64,000 bases of DNA, from contig CAMWXD010000009.1 in the NCBI GenBank assembly GCA_947178105.1, forward strand, positions 1 through 64,000, given 5' to 3'. The position numbers and the translations under genes were made by a program. Below, piece after piece: positions 10,391-20,185 of this stretch (position 1 is its first letter; the number at the start of each line of letters is the position of its first letter). A model generated the notes under the pieces. The model saw only the letters and a list, made by a program, of their open reading frames with translations. It ran no database searches and was not told where the DNA came from. Origin of the DNA: an uncultured Eubacterium sp. GTDB lineage: Bacteria; Bacillota; Clostridia; Lachnospirales; Lachnospiraceae.

Positions 10391-11051
10391 AGTGTCACGT
10401 TCTTTTCCGGCACCAAATTCTTTAGCAGAAGAAGCAATGAAATTAACTGGAAGATATGACAAGCCGGATGTAATAGAAAGATTGAAAAAGGATTTTCATA
10501 ATAAATGTTATATCTGTGAAATGAAAGACTTACAAGATCCTAATGTAGAACATTTACTTCCACATAAAAACGGGAAATACTCAGAGAGAAAATTTGATTG
10601 GGAAAATCTTTTTTGGTCATGTGGGCATTGTAATGGGATTAAAAATAGAGGAAAATATGATGAAGGGATTATAGACTGCTGTAGGCAAGATCCGGAGAAC
10701 TATCTGGATTTTCAAGTTATAAAAGAGGATGTTATTATTCATGTGAAAAATATGAATGCTGAGAAATATAAAAGGACGGCTTTGCTGATAACAGAAACTT
10801 TTTCGTTGAAAAATACAGGAATGAGAACGTACACGTGTGATGTGAGATTGAAATTACTTCAAAAAGAAATGGATATTTTATATAAACAGCTTGAAAAATT
10901 TCATAATCATCCTGATTCTAAAGTAACAATACGGATGATTAGCAGTCTATTAAGGCGAGAATCAGCATTTGCAGCATTTAAAAGATGTTATGTGCGCAAT
11001 CATGCCAATGAATATCCGCAATTACAGAAATATGTGTGCTTAGATGAATAA
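10383..11051 (+). CDS. HNH endonuclease, PtuB-like
   Basis: CYICEMK...VEHLLPHKNGKYSERKFDWENLFWSCGHCNGIK; 8-nt overlap with the ATPase. Confidence 0.75.
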   Translation: MVKVSRSFPAPNSLAEEAMKLTGRYDKPDVIERLKKDFHNKCYICEMKDLQDPNVEHLLPHKNGKYSERKFDWENLFWSCGHCNGIKNRGKYDEGIIDCCRQDPENYLDFQVIKEDVIIHVKNMNAEKYKRTALLITETFSLKNTGMRTYTCDVRLKLLQKEMDILYKQLEKFHNHPDSKVTIRMISSLLRRESAFAAFKRCYVRNHANEYPQLQKYVCLDE

Positions 11052-11055
11052 AAAG

Positions 11056-11094
11056 TTAACATCTGTGCCATAGAAGGAATGAAACACAGATGTT
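11056..11094 (+). terminator. stem-loop terminator of the ATPase/HNH operon
   Basis: aacatctgtg ... cacagatgttt inverted repeat. Confidence 0.5.
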
Positions 11095-11127
11095 TGTATC
11101 AATGATTGGAGAGGAGAACAAAGATGT

Positions 11128-11373
11128 ATGAAAGCAAATCTATATTTGATATTAAAATTAGCCATAATGGCATTTCTTTGTGCAATACTTTATATTTTTT
11201 TGCATGAAGGAGGCCACGCGTTGGTGGCAGTTTTATGCGGTGCTAAAATTACTTCTTTTAGTATTATAGGAGCACATACAAGCGCGACAGGCGGAAAAAG
11301 CGCTAGAATAGATGCAGAGCAGATTTGCAAGCCAGTGTGTTCCATGACGAAATTTAGCCCGAAATACAAATGA
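11128..11373 (+). pseudogene. truncated M50-like metalloprotease
   Basis: N-terminal TM plus IFLHEGGHALVAVLCGA (HExxH-type) and then an unrelated tail; far too short for the family. Confidence 0.55.
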
Positions 11374-11460
11374 TATAGTGTGGAAATATCTGGTGATGTT
11401 TGATACAATACTTATATTATTCTGATAAGGAAACGCTGGATGAAGAAAGGAGGGCATTTT

Positions 11461-12164
11461 ATGCCAATTATAAAAGGATTAGAATGGACGTTTGACACAG
11501 TGGCGCAGCAGTATGAAAAAATGCGTCCTGAATATGTTCCGGCACTGTATGAAGATCTATTTCGGTATAAGCAGATCGATGAAACAAGCTGTGCTATGGA
11601 AGTGGGCATCGGCGGAGGGCAGGCAACGCTGCCTGTTTTAAAGACAGGCTGCACAGTAACGGCTGTCGAATATGGAGAGAATTTTTCAAGCCTGTGCCGT
11701 AATAAATTTCGGGAATTTCCTGGATTTTCTGTTGTGACATCTAAATTTGAAGATGTACCGTGTGAGAGCAATTCCTATGATCTTATTTATTCTGCATCTT
11801 TGCAAACCATCCATACAAAGACAAGGGCAGAGAGGAAATTCATCAGGCAATTCAAAAAATATATGATGTATATATGCCAAATTCTATGGAAGGCAGCGAG
11901 TATGATGAAAAGGCAGCAAAGGAGTTGGCGGAAGTGGCGCAAAAATACGGATTTACAGATATCTGCTACAAGATCTATCATCGGACGCGGACGTTTTCTG
12001 CCAGGGAGTATACGGAACTGCTGGGGACGTATTCTGACCATAGGGTGATTGAAGAAGAAACAAGAAAAGCGTTTTTCAGCGAAATTGAACAGGCGATCAA
12101 TCGATTTGGAGGGCAAATTACGATCTATGATACGATTGATTTGCAGCTTGCCAGAAAGCCTTGA
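11461..12164 (+). pseudogene. SAM-dependent methyltransferase with internal deletion and frameshift
   Basis: N-terminal part in frame of 11440; from 11802 the -ANHPYKDKGREEIHQAIQKIYDVYMPNSMEGSEYDEKAAKELAEV- continuation is in the frame of 11874. Confidence 0.75.
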
Positions 12165-12258
12165 CTTAAGCCATGGCAAGGTGCCTGGCTGTACAGAAAT
12201 GAGGCGATAAGAGAGTGCTGTAGCAGACAACATTTTTAAAAGGAGCAGTTAGAAAATC

Positions 12259-12720
12259 ATGAAAGAAATCATTGCTTATGAAATGGCATTAAAGGAAATG
12301 CCAAAGCTTAAGGAACATATAAGCTGTTTTCCATTCGAGGAAAAATATTGGGATGAATATAAGGCAATTTATAATGCATGTTTGTATGAAATGAGAAAAG
12401 ATCTGGAGATTGAGCCGGTAAATTTTTATTCTGACGGTTCTCAGATGAAAGACAAAAGCAGCGATACGTTTCTATATTTGCAGGATGACAACATCATCGG
12501 CGCTGTTTCCTGTTATGGAAATGAGATAGACGATCTTATAGTGCACAAGCCCTTTCAAGGGAAGGGTTTTGGAAAAAAACTGCTGTTATGGGGCGTGAAT
12601 CATATAAGGGAACAGGGGCATGATGAAGTGGTTTTGCATGTAGCAGAATGGAATCAGAATGCAGTGAAGCTATATTTAAAGGTGGGATTTCAGATCACGA
12701 AAAAAGAAAAAGTCCGGTGA
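12259..12720 (+). CDS. GNAT family N-acetyltransferase
   Basis: DDLIVHKPFQGKGFGKKLLLWGVNHIREQGHDEVVLHVAEWNQNAVKLYLKVGF. Confidence 0.8.
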   Translation: MKEIIAYEMALKEMPKLKEHISCFPFEEKYWDEYKAIYNACLYEMRKDLEIEPVNFYSDGSQMKDKSSDTFLYLQDDNIIGAVSCYGNEIDDLIVHKPFQGKGFGKKLLLWGVNHIREQGHDEVVLHVAEWNQNAVKLYLKVGFQITKKEKVR

Positions 12721-12756
12721 TTATGCAAAAATACAGGGAAACTATTTTGGGAGGAA

Positions 12757-13245
12757 TTGTCGATGAAAGATATGGAATATATAGCGGCTACATTGGATAT
12801 GGCAGATGCAGTTTACAATGTACTGCATACAGCAATTAAAACGATTTATCCTAAATATTACCCTAAGGAGGTCGTAGATTTTTTTTGCAGGCATCATAGC
12901 AAAGAGCATATTTTGGAAGGGATTGCGACTGGAAATATGGGCGTATTAACGGATGGAAACACGATTGTCGGGACAGGCTGCTATGACGGCAACCATATTA
13001 CGGGGGTATATGTGCTGCCTTCCAGCCAAAAACAGGGCTGTGGCACGCAGATTATGAATGCCCTGGAAGCGCAAATCATGCAAAAACATGATACCGTTGT
13101 ATTAGATGCGTCGCTTTCTGCGGTGTTATTGTATGAACATCGGGGATATCGCACCGTGGGGCACGGTATTTATGAATTGGAACATGATGTAAAGCTGGTT
13201 TACGAAATTATGGAGAAAAAACTGAGAGCTGAGATGCATTTATAG
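12757..13245 (+). CDS. GNAT family N-acetyltransferase
   Basis: GVYVLPSSQKQGCGTQIMNALEAQ...LLYEHRGYRTVGHG. Confidence 0.8.
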   Translation: MSMKDMEYIAATLDMADAVYNVLHTAIKTIYPKYYPKEVVDFFCRHHSKEHILEGIATGNMGVLTDGNTIVGTGCYDGNHITGVYVLPSSQKQGCGTQIMNALEAQIMQKHDTVVLDASLSAVLLYEHRGYRTVGHGIYELEHDVKLVYEIMEKKLRAEMHL

Positions 13246-13259
13246 AGAGGAGAGAGCGT

Positions 13260-13610
13260 ATGCTGTTTATACATTACCCAAAGTGTTCCACTTGCCAGAA
13301 GGCGAAAAAGTGGCTGGAGGCACATCAAATTGCATACACGCAGCGGCATATTGTAGAAGACCATCCTGCTTATGAGGAATTAAAACAGTGGTATGCCAAA
13401 AGCGGTTTGCCGCTGAAGCGGTTTTTTAATACAAGCGGAATGCTGTACAGAGATATGCAGTTAAAGGACAAGCTGGCTGCGATGAGCGAGGAAGAACAGC
13501 TAAAGCTTCTTGCAACGAATGGAATGCTTGTAAAGCGGCCGCTGATCATCAATGAGAACGTGGTGCTTACTGGATTTAAGGAGGCGGAGTGGGCGGAGAA
13601 GCTTTTATAA
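13260..13610 (+). CDS. arsenate reductase/Spx family protein
   Basis: YPKCSTCQKAKKWLEAH...NTSGMLYRDM...KRPLIINENVVLTGFKEAEW. Confidence 0.85.
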   Translation: MLFIHYPKCSTCQKAKKWLEAHQIAYTQRHIVEDHPAYEELKQWYAKSGLPLKRFFNTSGMLYRDMQLKDKLAAMSEEEQLKLLATNGMLVKRPLIINENVVLTGFKEAEWAEKLL

Positions 13611-13647
13611 ACGTGGGGCCTGCAATGTGCAGATCGGAAAGGTGTGG

Positions 13648-13684
13648 CGGGAGCCGGGACAGTTGTGTGCTGTTCCGGTTCCCG
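13648..13684 (+). terminator. rho-independent terminator
   Basis: cgggagccgggacag-ttgtgtg-ctgttccggttcccg followed by tatttttt. Confidence 0.8.
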
Positions 13685-13804
13685 TATTTTTTGCATGAAA
13701 CTCCATAATAGATTCAAAAAACAATGGTATGCTAGAATAGCAGGCGAGAAAAGGATATTTTTTGCAGAAGATTTGAAAAGTGCCAGAAAGGATTTGCAGA
13801 GACA

Positions 13805-14482
13805 ATGAAAAAAATTTTAATCGTAGAGGATGATTTATCAATCCAGGCATTGTTGTATGATTTTTTAAAAGAGGCTGGTTATGAGGCCAGCCTGGCTGCG
13901 GACGGAGTGGAAGCGTTATCGCTGTATTCGGCGCAGCCGTTTGACCTGGTTTTACTGGATGTTATGCTGCCAAAAATCGATGGATACGGCGTGTGCGAGG
14001 TGATACGCCAGAAATCTGATATTCCTGTCATCATGCTCACAGCGCTTGACAGCGAACAGGATCAGATCAAAGGGCTGGACTTACAGGCAGATGATTATAT
14101 TACAAAGCCGTTTTCGATGCCGGTTCTGCTCCGAAAAATAGCGGCTGTCCTGCGGCGTACACAAAAGCGGGAGGATGCGGCAAGAACCATCGCCTATAAA
14201 GAGCTGCTGCTGGATCTGGATAGTTATAAGGTTTATCGGAATGGAGTGTATATAGAGCTTACGCCCCGTGAGTTTGAGATCCTGCGGGAGCTTATGATGC
14301 ATCAGGGCAGAATACTGACACGTCAGAATTTACTGCATATGCTGTGGAAATACGAGTTTTTCGGAGATGAAAGAATTATTGATACGCACATAAAAAATTT
14401 GCGCAAAAAGCTGGGGACAACGGATTATATTGAAACAGTCAGAGGGGTGGGATATCGCATTGATAAAGAAGATCGTTTGTAA
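13805..14482 (+). CDS. OmpR/PhoB family response regulator
   Basis: receiver (VEDD...LLDVMLPKIDGYG...TKPF) and winged-helix C-terminus. Confidence 0.9.
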   Translation: MKKILIVEDDLSIQALLYDFLKEAGYEASLAADGVEALSLYSAQPFDLVLLDVMLPKIDGYGVCEVIRQKSDIPVIMLTALDSEQDQIKGLDLQADDYITKPFSMPVLLRKIAAVLRRTQKREDAARTIAYKELLLDLDSYKVYRNGVYIELTPREFEILRELMMHQGRILTRQNLLHMLWKYEFFGDERIIDTHIKNLRKKLGTTDYIETVRGVGYRIDKEDRL

Positions 14483-16040
14483 GCTGACAAGCAGGCTGGC
14501 GGTAAAGGTATTTTTGCTCACCGCAGTTTTGATGGCTGCCTGCTGCGGGATGATGTATGCTTGTATGGTACGTTTTGCCCCTTATGTATATAAACATCAG
14601 GTGGAAGAGGCGGAAGAGCTGGCTGTGGAGTTGTCGCTGTGCATGGGGGAATGTTTTAAAGAAGAAGCGGTGTTTTACATCCGTGAGATGGGAGGCATCC
14701 TAAAGGAGCAGACGGAGGATGAGTTTGTGTTTGTTGTATGCAACAGCAGCGGGGATGAAATAGATATCCGATACTGGAATACCTTTGCAGGCAGGGAAGA
14801 CGGGTGGAATGGGGATCAGGCTGCGGCTGCAAAAGAGCATGAATGGAATGAGAGCCTGTCAGAAGGCGGGCATCAGACGGTGCCTGGCTCGGAGGTGTTT
14901 ACTGGCAGGAATATGGAGGAATGGAAAGGATATGAGCAGACGGGCTGGTATCCCATCTGGTTTGCAGACAGTACGGAAGAATATTTTTTGCTTGCTGTAC
15001 AAAATATGGATAAGGAGAGCCAGGTCGTGGAGGCATTGCACAAAGCGTTCCCGATTTTGGCAGTGGTTGTTGGGGGGATGTCCTTTATGGCTTCTTTTTT
15101 TTATACATGGTATGTGACAGCTCCGATGAAAAAGATCAGCAGTATTTCAAGAAAGATGGCTGAGATGGATTTTAGCTGTGATTGCCCGCTGCGGCGTACG
15201 GATGAGATCGGCGTTTTGTCTGACAGCCTGAATGCATTGTCTGTGAAGCTTTCGGCGGCGCTTTTGGAGTTGCAGGAAGCGAACCAAAAATTGCAGGCGG
15301 ATATTGATAAGGAGCGGCAGCTCGAACGGCAGCGTTCCGAGTTCTTTTCGGCGGCTTCGCATGAATTGAAAACGCCGATTACGATTATTAAAGGGCAGCT
15401 TGAGGGGATGCTGTACCAGGTAGGGCGTTACAAAGACCGGGAAACCTATCTTGCAGGATCTTTGGAAGAGGTATGTGTTTTGGAGAAAATGGTACAGGAG
15501 CTTCTTACGATATCCAGGCTGGGGACGCCGGGTTATATGTGCCATAAATGCCTTTTTGATTTTGGAAGCCTCATCAAACAGCGTCTGGAAGCTTATGAAG
15601 ACCTGTTTATGCTAAAGGAATTAGAGCTAAAGCCGTCGGTTGAAGCGGGGGTTATGGTTGCAGGCGACCGATGGCTGCTGGAAAAAGCAGTGGATAATTT
15701 GTTCAGCAATGCAGCAGCTTATTCACCGCCGAAAAACCATGTGCAGGTAAAATTGTGGAAAGAAGCAGAAAAAATCTGGTTTGCTGTGGAAAACACAGGG
15801 GTACATATTCCAGAAGAGAAGATTCCGAAGCTGTTTGAAGCTTTTTACCGTTTGGAGCCGTCGCGCAGCCGGCAGACAGGCGGAAGCGGTTTGGGGCTGT
15901 ATATTGTAAATACGATATTGAAGCTGCATGGCGCAGAGATTACAGTCGCCAATAACGCGCAGGGGGTGGAGGTGCTGGTTCAGTTTGGAAGTGATATTTA
16001 TGATTGCAAAAACGATAGGTATGGGTATAATATAGAGTAG
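14460..16040 (+). CDS. sensor histidine kinase
   Basis: SHELKTPITIIKGQLEGML H-box, N-box, GGSGLGLYIV; probable TTG start at 14460. Confidence 0.85.
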   Translation: MIKKIVCKLTSRLAVKVFLLTAVLMAACCGMMYACMVRFAPYVYKHQVEEAEELAVELSLCMGECFKEEAVFYIREMGGILKEQTEDEFVFVVCNSSGDEIDIRYWNTFAGREDGWNGDQAAAAKEHEWNESLSEGGHQTVPGSEVFTGRNMEEWKGYEQTGWYPIWFADSTEEYFLLAVQNMDKESQVVEALHKAFPILAVVVGGMSFMASFFYTWYVTAPMKKISSISRKMAEMDFSCDCPLRRTDEIGVLSDSLNALSVKLSAALLELQEANQKLQADIDKERQLERQRSEFFSAASHELKTPITIIKGQLEGMLYQVGRYKDRETYLAGSLEEVCVLEKMVQELLTISRLGTPGYMCHKCLFDFGSLIKQRLEAYEDLFMLKELELKPSVEAGVMVAGDRWLLEKAVDNLFSNAAAYSPPKNHVQVKLWKEAEKIWFAVENTGVHIPEEKIPKLFEAFYRLEPSRSRQTGGSGLGLYIVNTILKLHGAEITVANNAQGVEVLVQFGSDIYDCKNDRYGYNIE

Positions 16041-16085
16041 CAATATGTTGGTTTGGCGTAAAATACAGAAGAAAAGGAGATGGAT

Positions 16086-16955
16086 ATGTTTGAATTACAG
16101 GAAGCATTAGAGCGGGTTTCTTACCTTACAGGCAAATTTCCGCAAGAAGAATTTCAGGTTATAAGGCAGAATTTTGAAGAAGCAAAGCCATATCTTTATG
16201 CTGCGCTGGATAAGGCGATGGTAGAAGCCGAGGAGTTGGATGAAAACTATAATCTGCATTTTTATGCGTTATTTTTTCTGGCAGAGTTTAAGGATACCGA
16301 AGCATTTGAAAAAATCATAACCTTGCTTCATCTGCCGCAGGATCTTTTAGATGATCTGATCGGTGATTTAAGTACGAGTGGCCTGGATCAAATTTTATAC
16401 AATACTTTTAATGGAGATGTGGAGCTGTTAAAAAAGACTGTTTGCAACAGGCAGATCAATGAATATGTACGTAACAGTGTACTGCATGTGTTGGGACAGT
16501 TGTATTTGGATGGTACACTGGAAAAACAGGATTGGATTGATTTTCTGAAAAAGCTGGCGGATGCAGAGGATGAGGAATTTTCTACCTGGCTGGCAGGTAT
16601 GATCTGTGAGTGCCATCTGGTTGAGCTGCTGCCGCAATTGCGGTATCTTTTTGATGAGGATTTGGTTGACCCATCTGTTTATGGTGATTATGACAGTTGC
16701 GTAGACAGGATGTTTTCCTATGAGGGGGAAGAGCAGGCAATTTTTGAAAAACAGTTATCGGCAGACAGTCTAAAAACCTGGGCGATGTTTGAACAGGAAA
16801 AAACTGGGAGCAATAAAAATCTTGCAATGAAAGATTTGCAAAAGCTGTTTGGGCAGCAGGAGCAAAAAACAGAGAAAAAAGTGAAAGTGGGACGGAATGC
16901 CCCATGCCCATGTGGCAGCGGAAAAAAATATAAGTATTGCTGCCTGATATTTTGA
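16086..16955 (+). CDS. DUF1186-like protein with C-terminal SEC-C motif
   Basis: C-terminal GRNAPCPCGSGKKYKYCC. Confidence 0.75.
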   Translation: MFELQEALERVSYLTGKFPQEEFQVIRQNFEEAKPYLYAALDKAMVEAEELDENYNLHFYALFFLAEFKDTEAFEKIITLLHLPQDLLDDLIGDLSTSGLDQILYNTFNGDVELLKKTVCNRQINEYVRNSVLHVLGQLYLDGTLEKQDWIDFLKKLADAEDEEFSTWLAGMICECHLVELLPQLRYLFDEDLVDPSVYGDYDSCVDRMFSYEGEEQAIFEKQLSADSLKTWAMFEQEKTGSNKNLAMKDLQKLFGQQEQKTEKKVKVGRNAPCPCGSGKKYKYCCLIF

Positions 16956-17138
16956 AGCTTATGGGCGAACTTACAAAAGGGGGGTGGCTTTCGTCCTCGG
17001 ATGCGAGAGCACATTTCCTTTGAAAAATTTTCAGAAATCGGCTTGTTACTGTCTTCTGTGACAGATCTAGAAAGTGGTTACCTTTTGTTTCCTGATCTGC
17101 CACAGAACAGCAACGAACTGACATGAGCGCAGTACAAT

Positions 17139-18206
17139 TTAGCGTTTTCTTGCTTTTATAACAAAAACTGTAGGCAGCATTAACGCTTTTTTGCCAAAAT
17201 CATTGTCTGCTGCGTGTGCTTTTTCCAGGTCAGTTTCTTCTATCAGTTTTTCTATGATAAATCCGTTGGCTGCCAAAGCGTTGATATAAGTACTCATCAT
17301 GCGGTTAGCCAGCATAATTTTGCTGCCGCCCAGATCGGCGCGATACCATGCTTCGTTAAAGTAGGAATTACGAAAAATAAGCCTGCCGTTCTCAATAGAC
17401 ACACATTTATGGATAGGATGTGACCAGCCGAATACAAACAAGCCGCCTGGTTTCAAATAGGAATGGATATGCTGTAATGTTTGATCCAGATTGGTAGTCC
17501 AGCCAATGCCATAGACTGAATAGACGACGTCAAAATAATCTCTGGGAAGTCCGCAGTCTTCTTCCATAGGCGAGCAGATGAGGTTTGCGCTGATGCCATG
17601 TGCACTTAGAAAGTGTCTGGCATGTTCGAGCTGATCTGCGGACAGGTCTAATCCCCACAGATCGGATGCGCCGGTATCAGCGGCGTATTTTAAGGAACCG
17701 CCATTGCCGCAGCAGATCTCAAGCACCCGTTTGCCGGACAGGCATTCAAGCAAATGAAGCTTGTCCTCAGATGGGCAATATCCGCCCCAGTCCGGCAGTG
17801 ATACGGCTTCTAAGCATTCGTTTCCTGTGGTGCTCCAAAATGTATTGTTTATTTGGTGTGTGTTTTGGGCATCCATTGCCACATGATTTGCAGAACCGAA
17901 AGCTTTGCCGCCTATAATATTTGTTTTTGTTTTTTCTGCTTCTTTTACAAGGCTCATTATGTTTTCCTCCGCTTTCTGTTTGTAGTCAGCATCGGTCAGC
18001 TTTTCACCGGAAAACAGTTCGTTCAGATCGATTTTGAGAAGCTTGCAGACAGGCTGCATATAGGATAATTCAGGCATTCCGTTGCCGCATTCCCATTTGC
18101 TTACCGTCTTATCGCTGATGCCCAAAGCGTCAGCAAGTTCACGCTGGGTCAGATGCTGCTGCTTTCTCATTTCAGCAAGAAACCTGCCTATTTTCAACTG
18201 GTTCAT
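17139..18206 (-). CDS. XRE-family HTH fused to SAM-dependent methyltransferase
   Basis: N-terminal LTQRELADALGISDKTVSKWECGNGMPELS; C-terminal VLEICCGNGGSLKYAADTGASDLWGLDLSADQLEHAR. Confidence 0.8.
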   Translation of the reverse strand: MNQLKIGRFLAEMRKQQHLTQRELADALGISDKTVSKWECGNGMPELSYMQPVCKLLKIDLNELFSGEKLTDADYKQKAEENIMSLVKEAEKTKTNIIGGKAFGSANHVAMDAQNTHQINNTFWSTTGNECLEAVSLPDWGGYCPSEDKLHLLECLSGKRVLEICCGNGGSLKYAADTGASDLWGLDLSADQLEHARHFLSAHGISANLICSPMEEDCGLPRDYFDVVYSVYGIGWTTNLDQTLQHIHSYLKPGGLFVFGWSHPIHKCVSIENGRLIFRNSYFNEAWYRADLGGSKIMLANRMMSTYINALAANGFIIEKLIEETDLEKAHAADNDFGKKALMLPTVFVIKARKR

Positions 18207-18353
18207 ACCGATACCACCTCTTTTCTTAAAAACATGATAATGCATATGGCTTCACAATCACACCCACGAATCGTAGAGTTTTCATGTCTTTGCCGGCAGG
18301 CTTATTTGACCGTCCTTCTGGCCGCATGATCCTGAAACCGAAAATAATCCGGC

Positions 18354-18363
18354 TAGAGCGTGT
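18354..18363 (+). repeat. dispersed motif TAGAGCGTGT
   Basis: same motif at 30191-30202 (-), 30694-30705 (+), 60021-60030 (-). Confidence 0.5.
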
Positions 18364-18515
18364 CATAGTCAGATCAGAACATTGTAGGGCTTGTTTAAAC
18401 ATCTGGATTTATTATAGGCCAGATAAATAAAAAGTCAAGTGAAACATCAGTTATAACGGAAAGTATGTAAATCCTTGTTAATTTGATTTATCAGATTTAC
18501 AAGGAAAAAAGAAAT

Positions 18516-18547
18516 AGCCGCCACTATTTGATATGATAGTGACGGCT
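18516..18547 (-). terminator. stem-loop downstream of agrB-like gene
   Basis: agccgccactat ... atagtgacggct. Confidence 0.6.
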
Positions 18548-18552
18548 TGCTT

Positions 18553-19191
18553 CTATGGCTTATTCCTTTTTAAATTTATGTATGATTGCAATGCAAGAGT
18601 ATTTTTGCTAAAATAACTACAGATAAACTTACTTGATTGAAGATATAGGCCTGGTATTAGCAGAACCGCTGCGGCAAACATTGCAAATAACAGAATCGTT
18701 CTTAAGCGCACAAAATATATGGCACAAAGCGTCAGTAAAACGGATAGTGTGCGCAGCCGTTTTTTCTGTAGTCGGCTGTATGCTTTAGAATAAGGATTAT
18801 TTGCAGTTCCTCTTGGTATATGTATAAAAAACAACAGGTTCGTAAATAAGCAGATCATCAGGCATACTGTCGGATCGATTTGTATGGCCTGAGCTGCCTT
18901 TCTGCCGCCAACCAGAATAAAAGTGGTTGCAGAGATGCATTTGAGCATGTGATCAAAATGAAAGCCGCCGGCAATGATACGGAGTAATCCAAAGATACAG
19001 AATAACAGAAACGTTTCCCGAAAAGAGCCGATGAAATAGAATATCCATAAAATAAAAAATGCCAGTAAAAGATTGTAAAGGATCGTTTCCAGTGCAAAAT
19101 GCATCTGCAATCTTTTTATTTTATCGCATTGTTTTTCTGGATCAAGAAAATGGATGATTTTTTCGCTTAATCTATTTAATAAGGATTCCAT
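18553..19191 (-). CDS. agrB: AgrB-like peptide-processing membrane protease
   Basis: IAGGFHFDHMLKC gives the His/Cys catalytic spacing (H+7=C); multi-TM. Confidence 0.85.
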   Translation of the reverse strand: MESLLNRLSEKIIHFLDPEKQCDKIKRLQMHFALETILYNLLLAFFILWIFYFIGSFRETFLLFCIFGLLRIIAGGFHFDHMLKCISATTFILVGGRKAAQAIQIDPTVCLMICLFTNLLFFIHIPRGTANNPYSKAYSRLQKKRLRTLSVLLTLCAIYFVRLRTILLFAMFAAAVLLIPGLYLQSSKFICSYFSKNTLALQSYINLKRNKP

Positions 19192-19307
19192 AATAACCTG
19201 CCGCCTGTCTTTGTATTTGCTATCAGTATATGACAAAATGAAAAAAAGCCCGAATAATTTCTTAAACGCAGTAAAAAAATACGTAAGCGTAAGGAGTGCT
19301 TCATCAG

Positions 19308-20039
19308 ATGATAGATGTGTATATTTGTGAAGATAATCTTGAACAGAGAAAGGTAATTGAACAATATATTAGTTCTGCTATTTTGATTGAGGAATATGAT
19401 ATGGCGCTTAAAATAGTGTCAGGAGATCCCGAAAAGATTCTGGATACGGTAAAACAATCCGAAAATATGGGGCTCTATTTTCTGGATATCGAATTGCAGG
19501 CAAATATGAATGGCCTGGTACTTGCAAACAAAATACGGGAATATGATCCCAGAGGATTTATTATATTTATAACTTCTCATTCAGAAATGTCTTTTCTAAC
19601 TTTTAAATATAAAGTGGAGGCACTTGATTTTATCTTAAAAGACCATCCGCAGCAATTACAGCAGAAGATCTGTGAGTGTATGGAGCATGTTGCAAAAAAA
19701 TACAGTAAAATTACACGCGGAAACGGGAAAACCATTACGATTACAAGGAGCAGGCGAAGCATTACGCTGGAATATCATGAGATTTTGTTTTTTGAGACTT
19801 CGTTAAATGAACATAAGATTATCGTACATACGAAAAATAAAAGCATCGAGTTTTTCGGAAAGATGAAAGAAATCGAAGATGAAGTAGGAAAGGAATTTAT
19901 ACGGTGCCATAGAGCGTATCTGGTCAATAAGAAAAATATAAAAGAAGTGAATTATGAGGATAAATATATTGTTATGAAAACAAATGCTCGCTGTCCGATT
20001 TCATACCGAATGCTTGGGAAGATAAAAAAGATGATATAG
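19308..20039 (+). CDS. LytTR-family response regulator (AgrA-like)
   Basis: VYICEDN...LYFLDIEL receiver; FIRCHRAYLVNKKNIKEV LytTR domain. Confidence 0.9.
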   Translation: MIDVYICEDNLEQRKVIEQYISSAILIEEYDMALKIVSGDPEKILDTVKQSENMGLYFLDIELQANMNGLVLANKIREYDPRGFIIFITSHSEMSFLTFKYKVEALDFILKDHPQQLQQKICECMEHVAKKYSKITRGNGKTITITRSRRSITLEYHEILFFETSLNEHKIIVHTKNKSIEFFGKMKEIEDEVGKEFIRCHRAYLVNKKNIKEVNYEDKYIVMKTNARCPISYRMLGKIKKMI

Positions 20040-20082
20040 CCGAAGAGATATTGCTTTAACGGCAGAAGTAAGGACTGGCGTA

Positions 20083-20145
20083 TACGTTTATGAAATAATC
20101 ATTTGCTTTTAGGAAAAATTATGTGCGTGTTAAAATTATGTGGTA
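20083..20145 (+). promoter_or_regulatory. candidate LytTR-controlled promoter of agrD
   Basis: TACGTTT (20083) ... TTTGCTT (20102) ... GTTAAAATTATGTGGTATTGT; similar pieces occur upstream of 22108. Confidence 0.35.
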
Positions 20146-20185
20146 TTGTTATTTTATGAAAATCAATTGTTAAGGGAGAGAAAAG

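Noticed and set aside
9221-11051. Retron with PtuAB-type effector
   Set aside because: No reverse transcriptase ORF or msr/msd-like structure adjacent; simple Septu-like pair is the better call.
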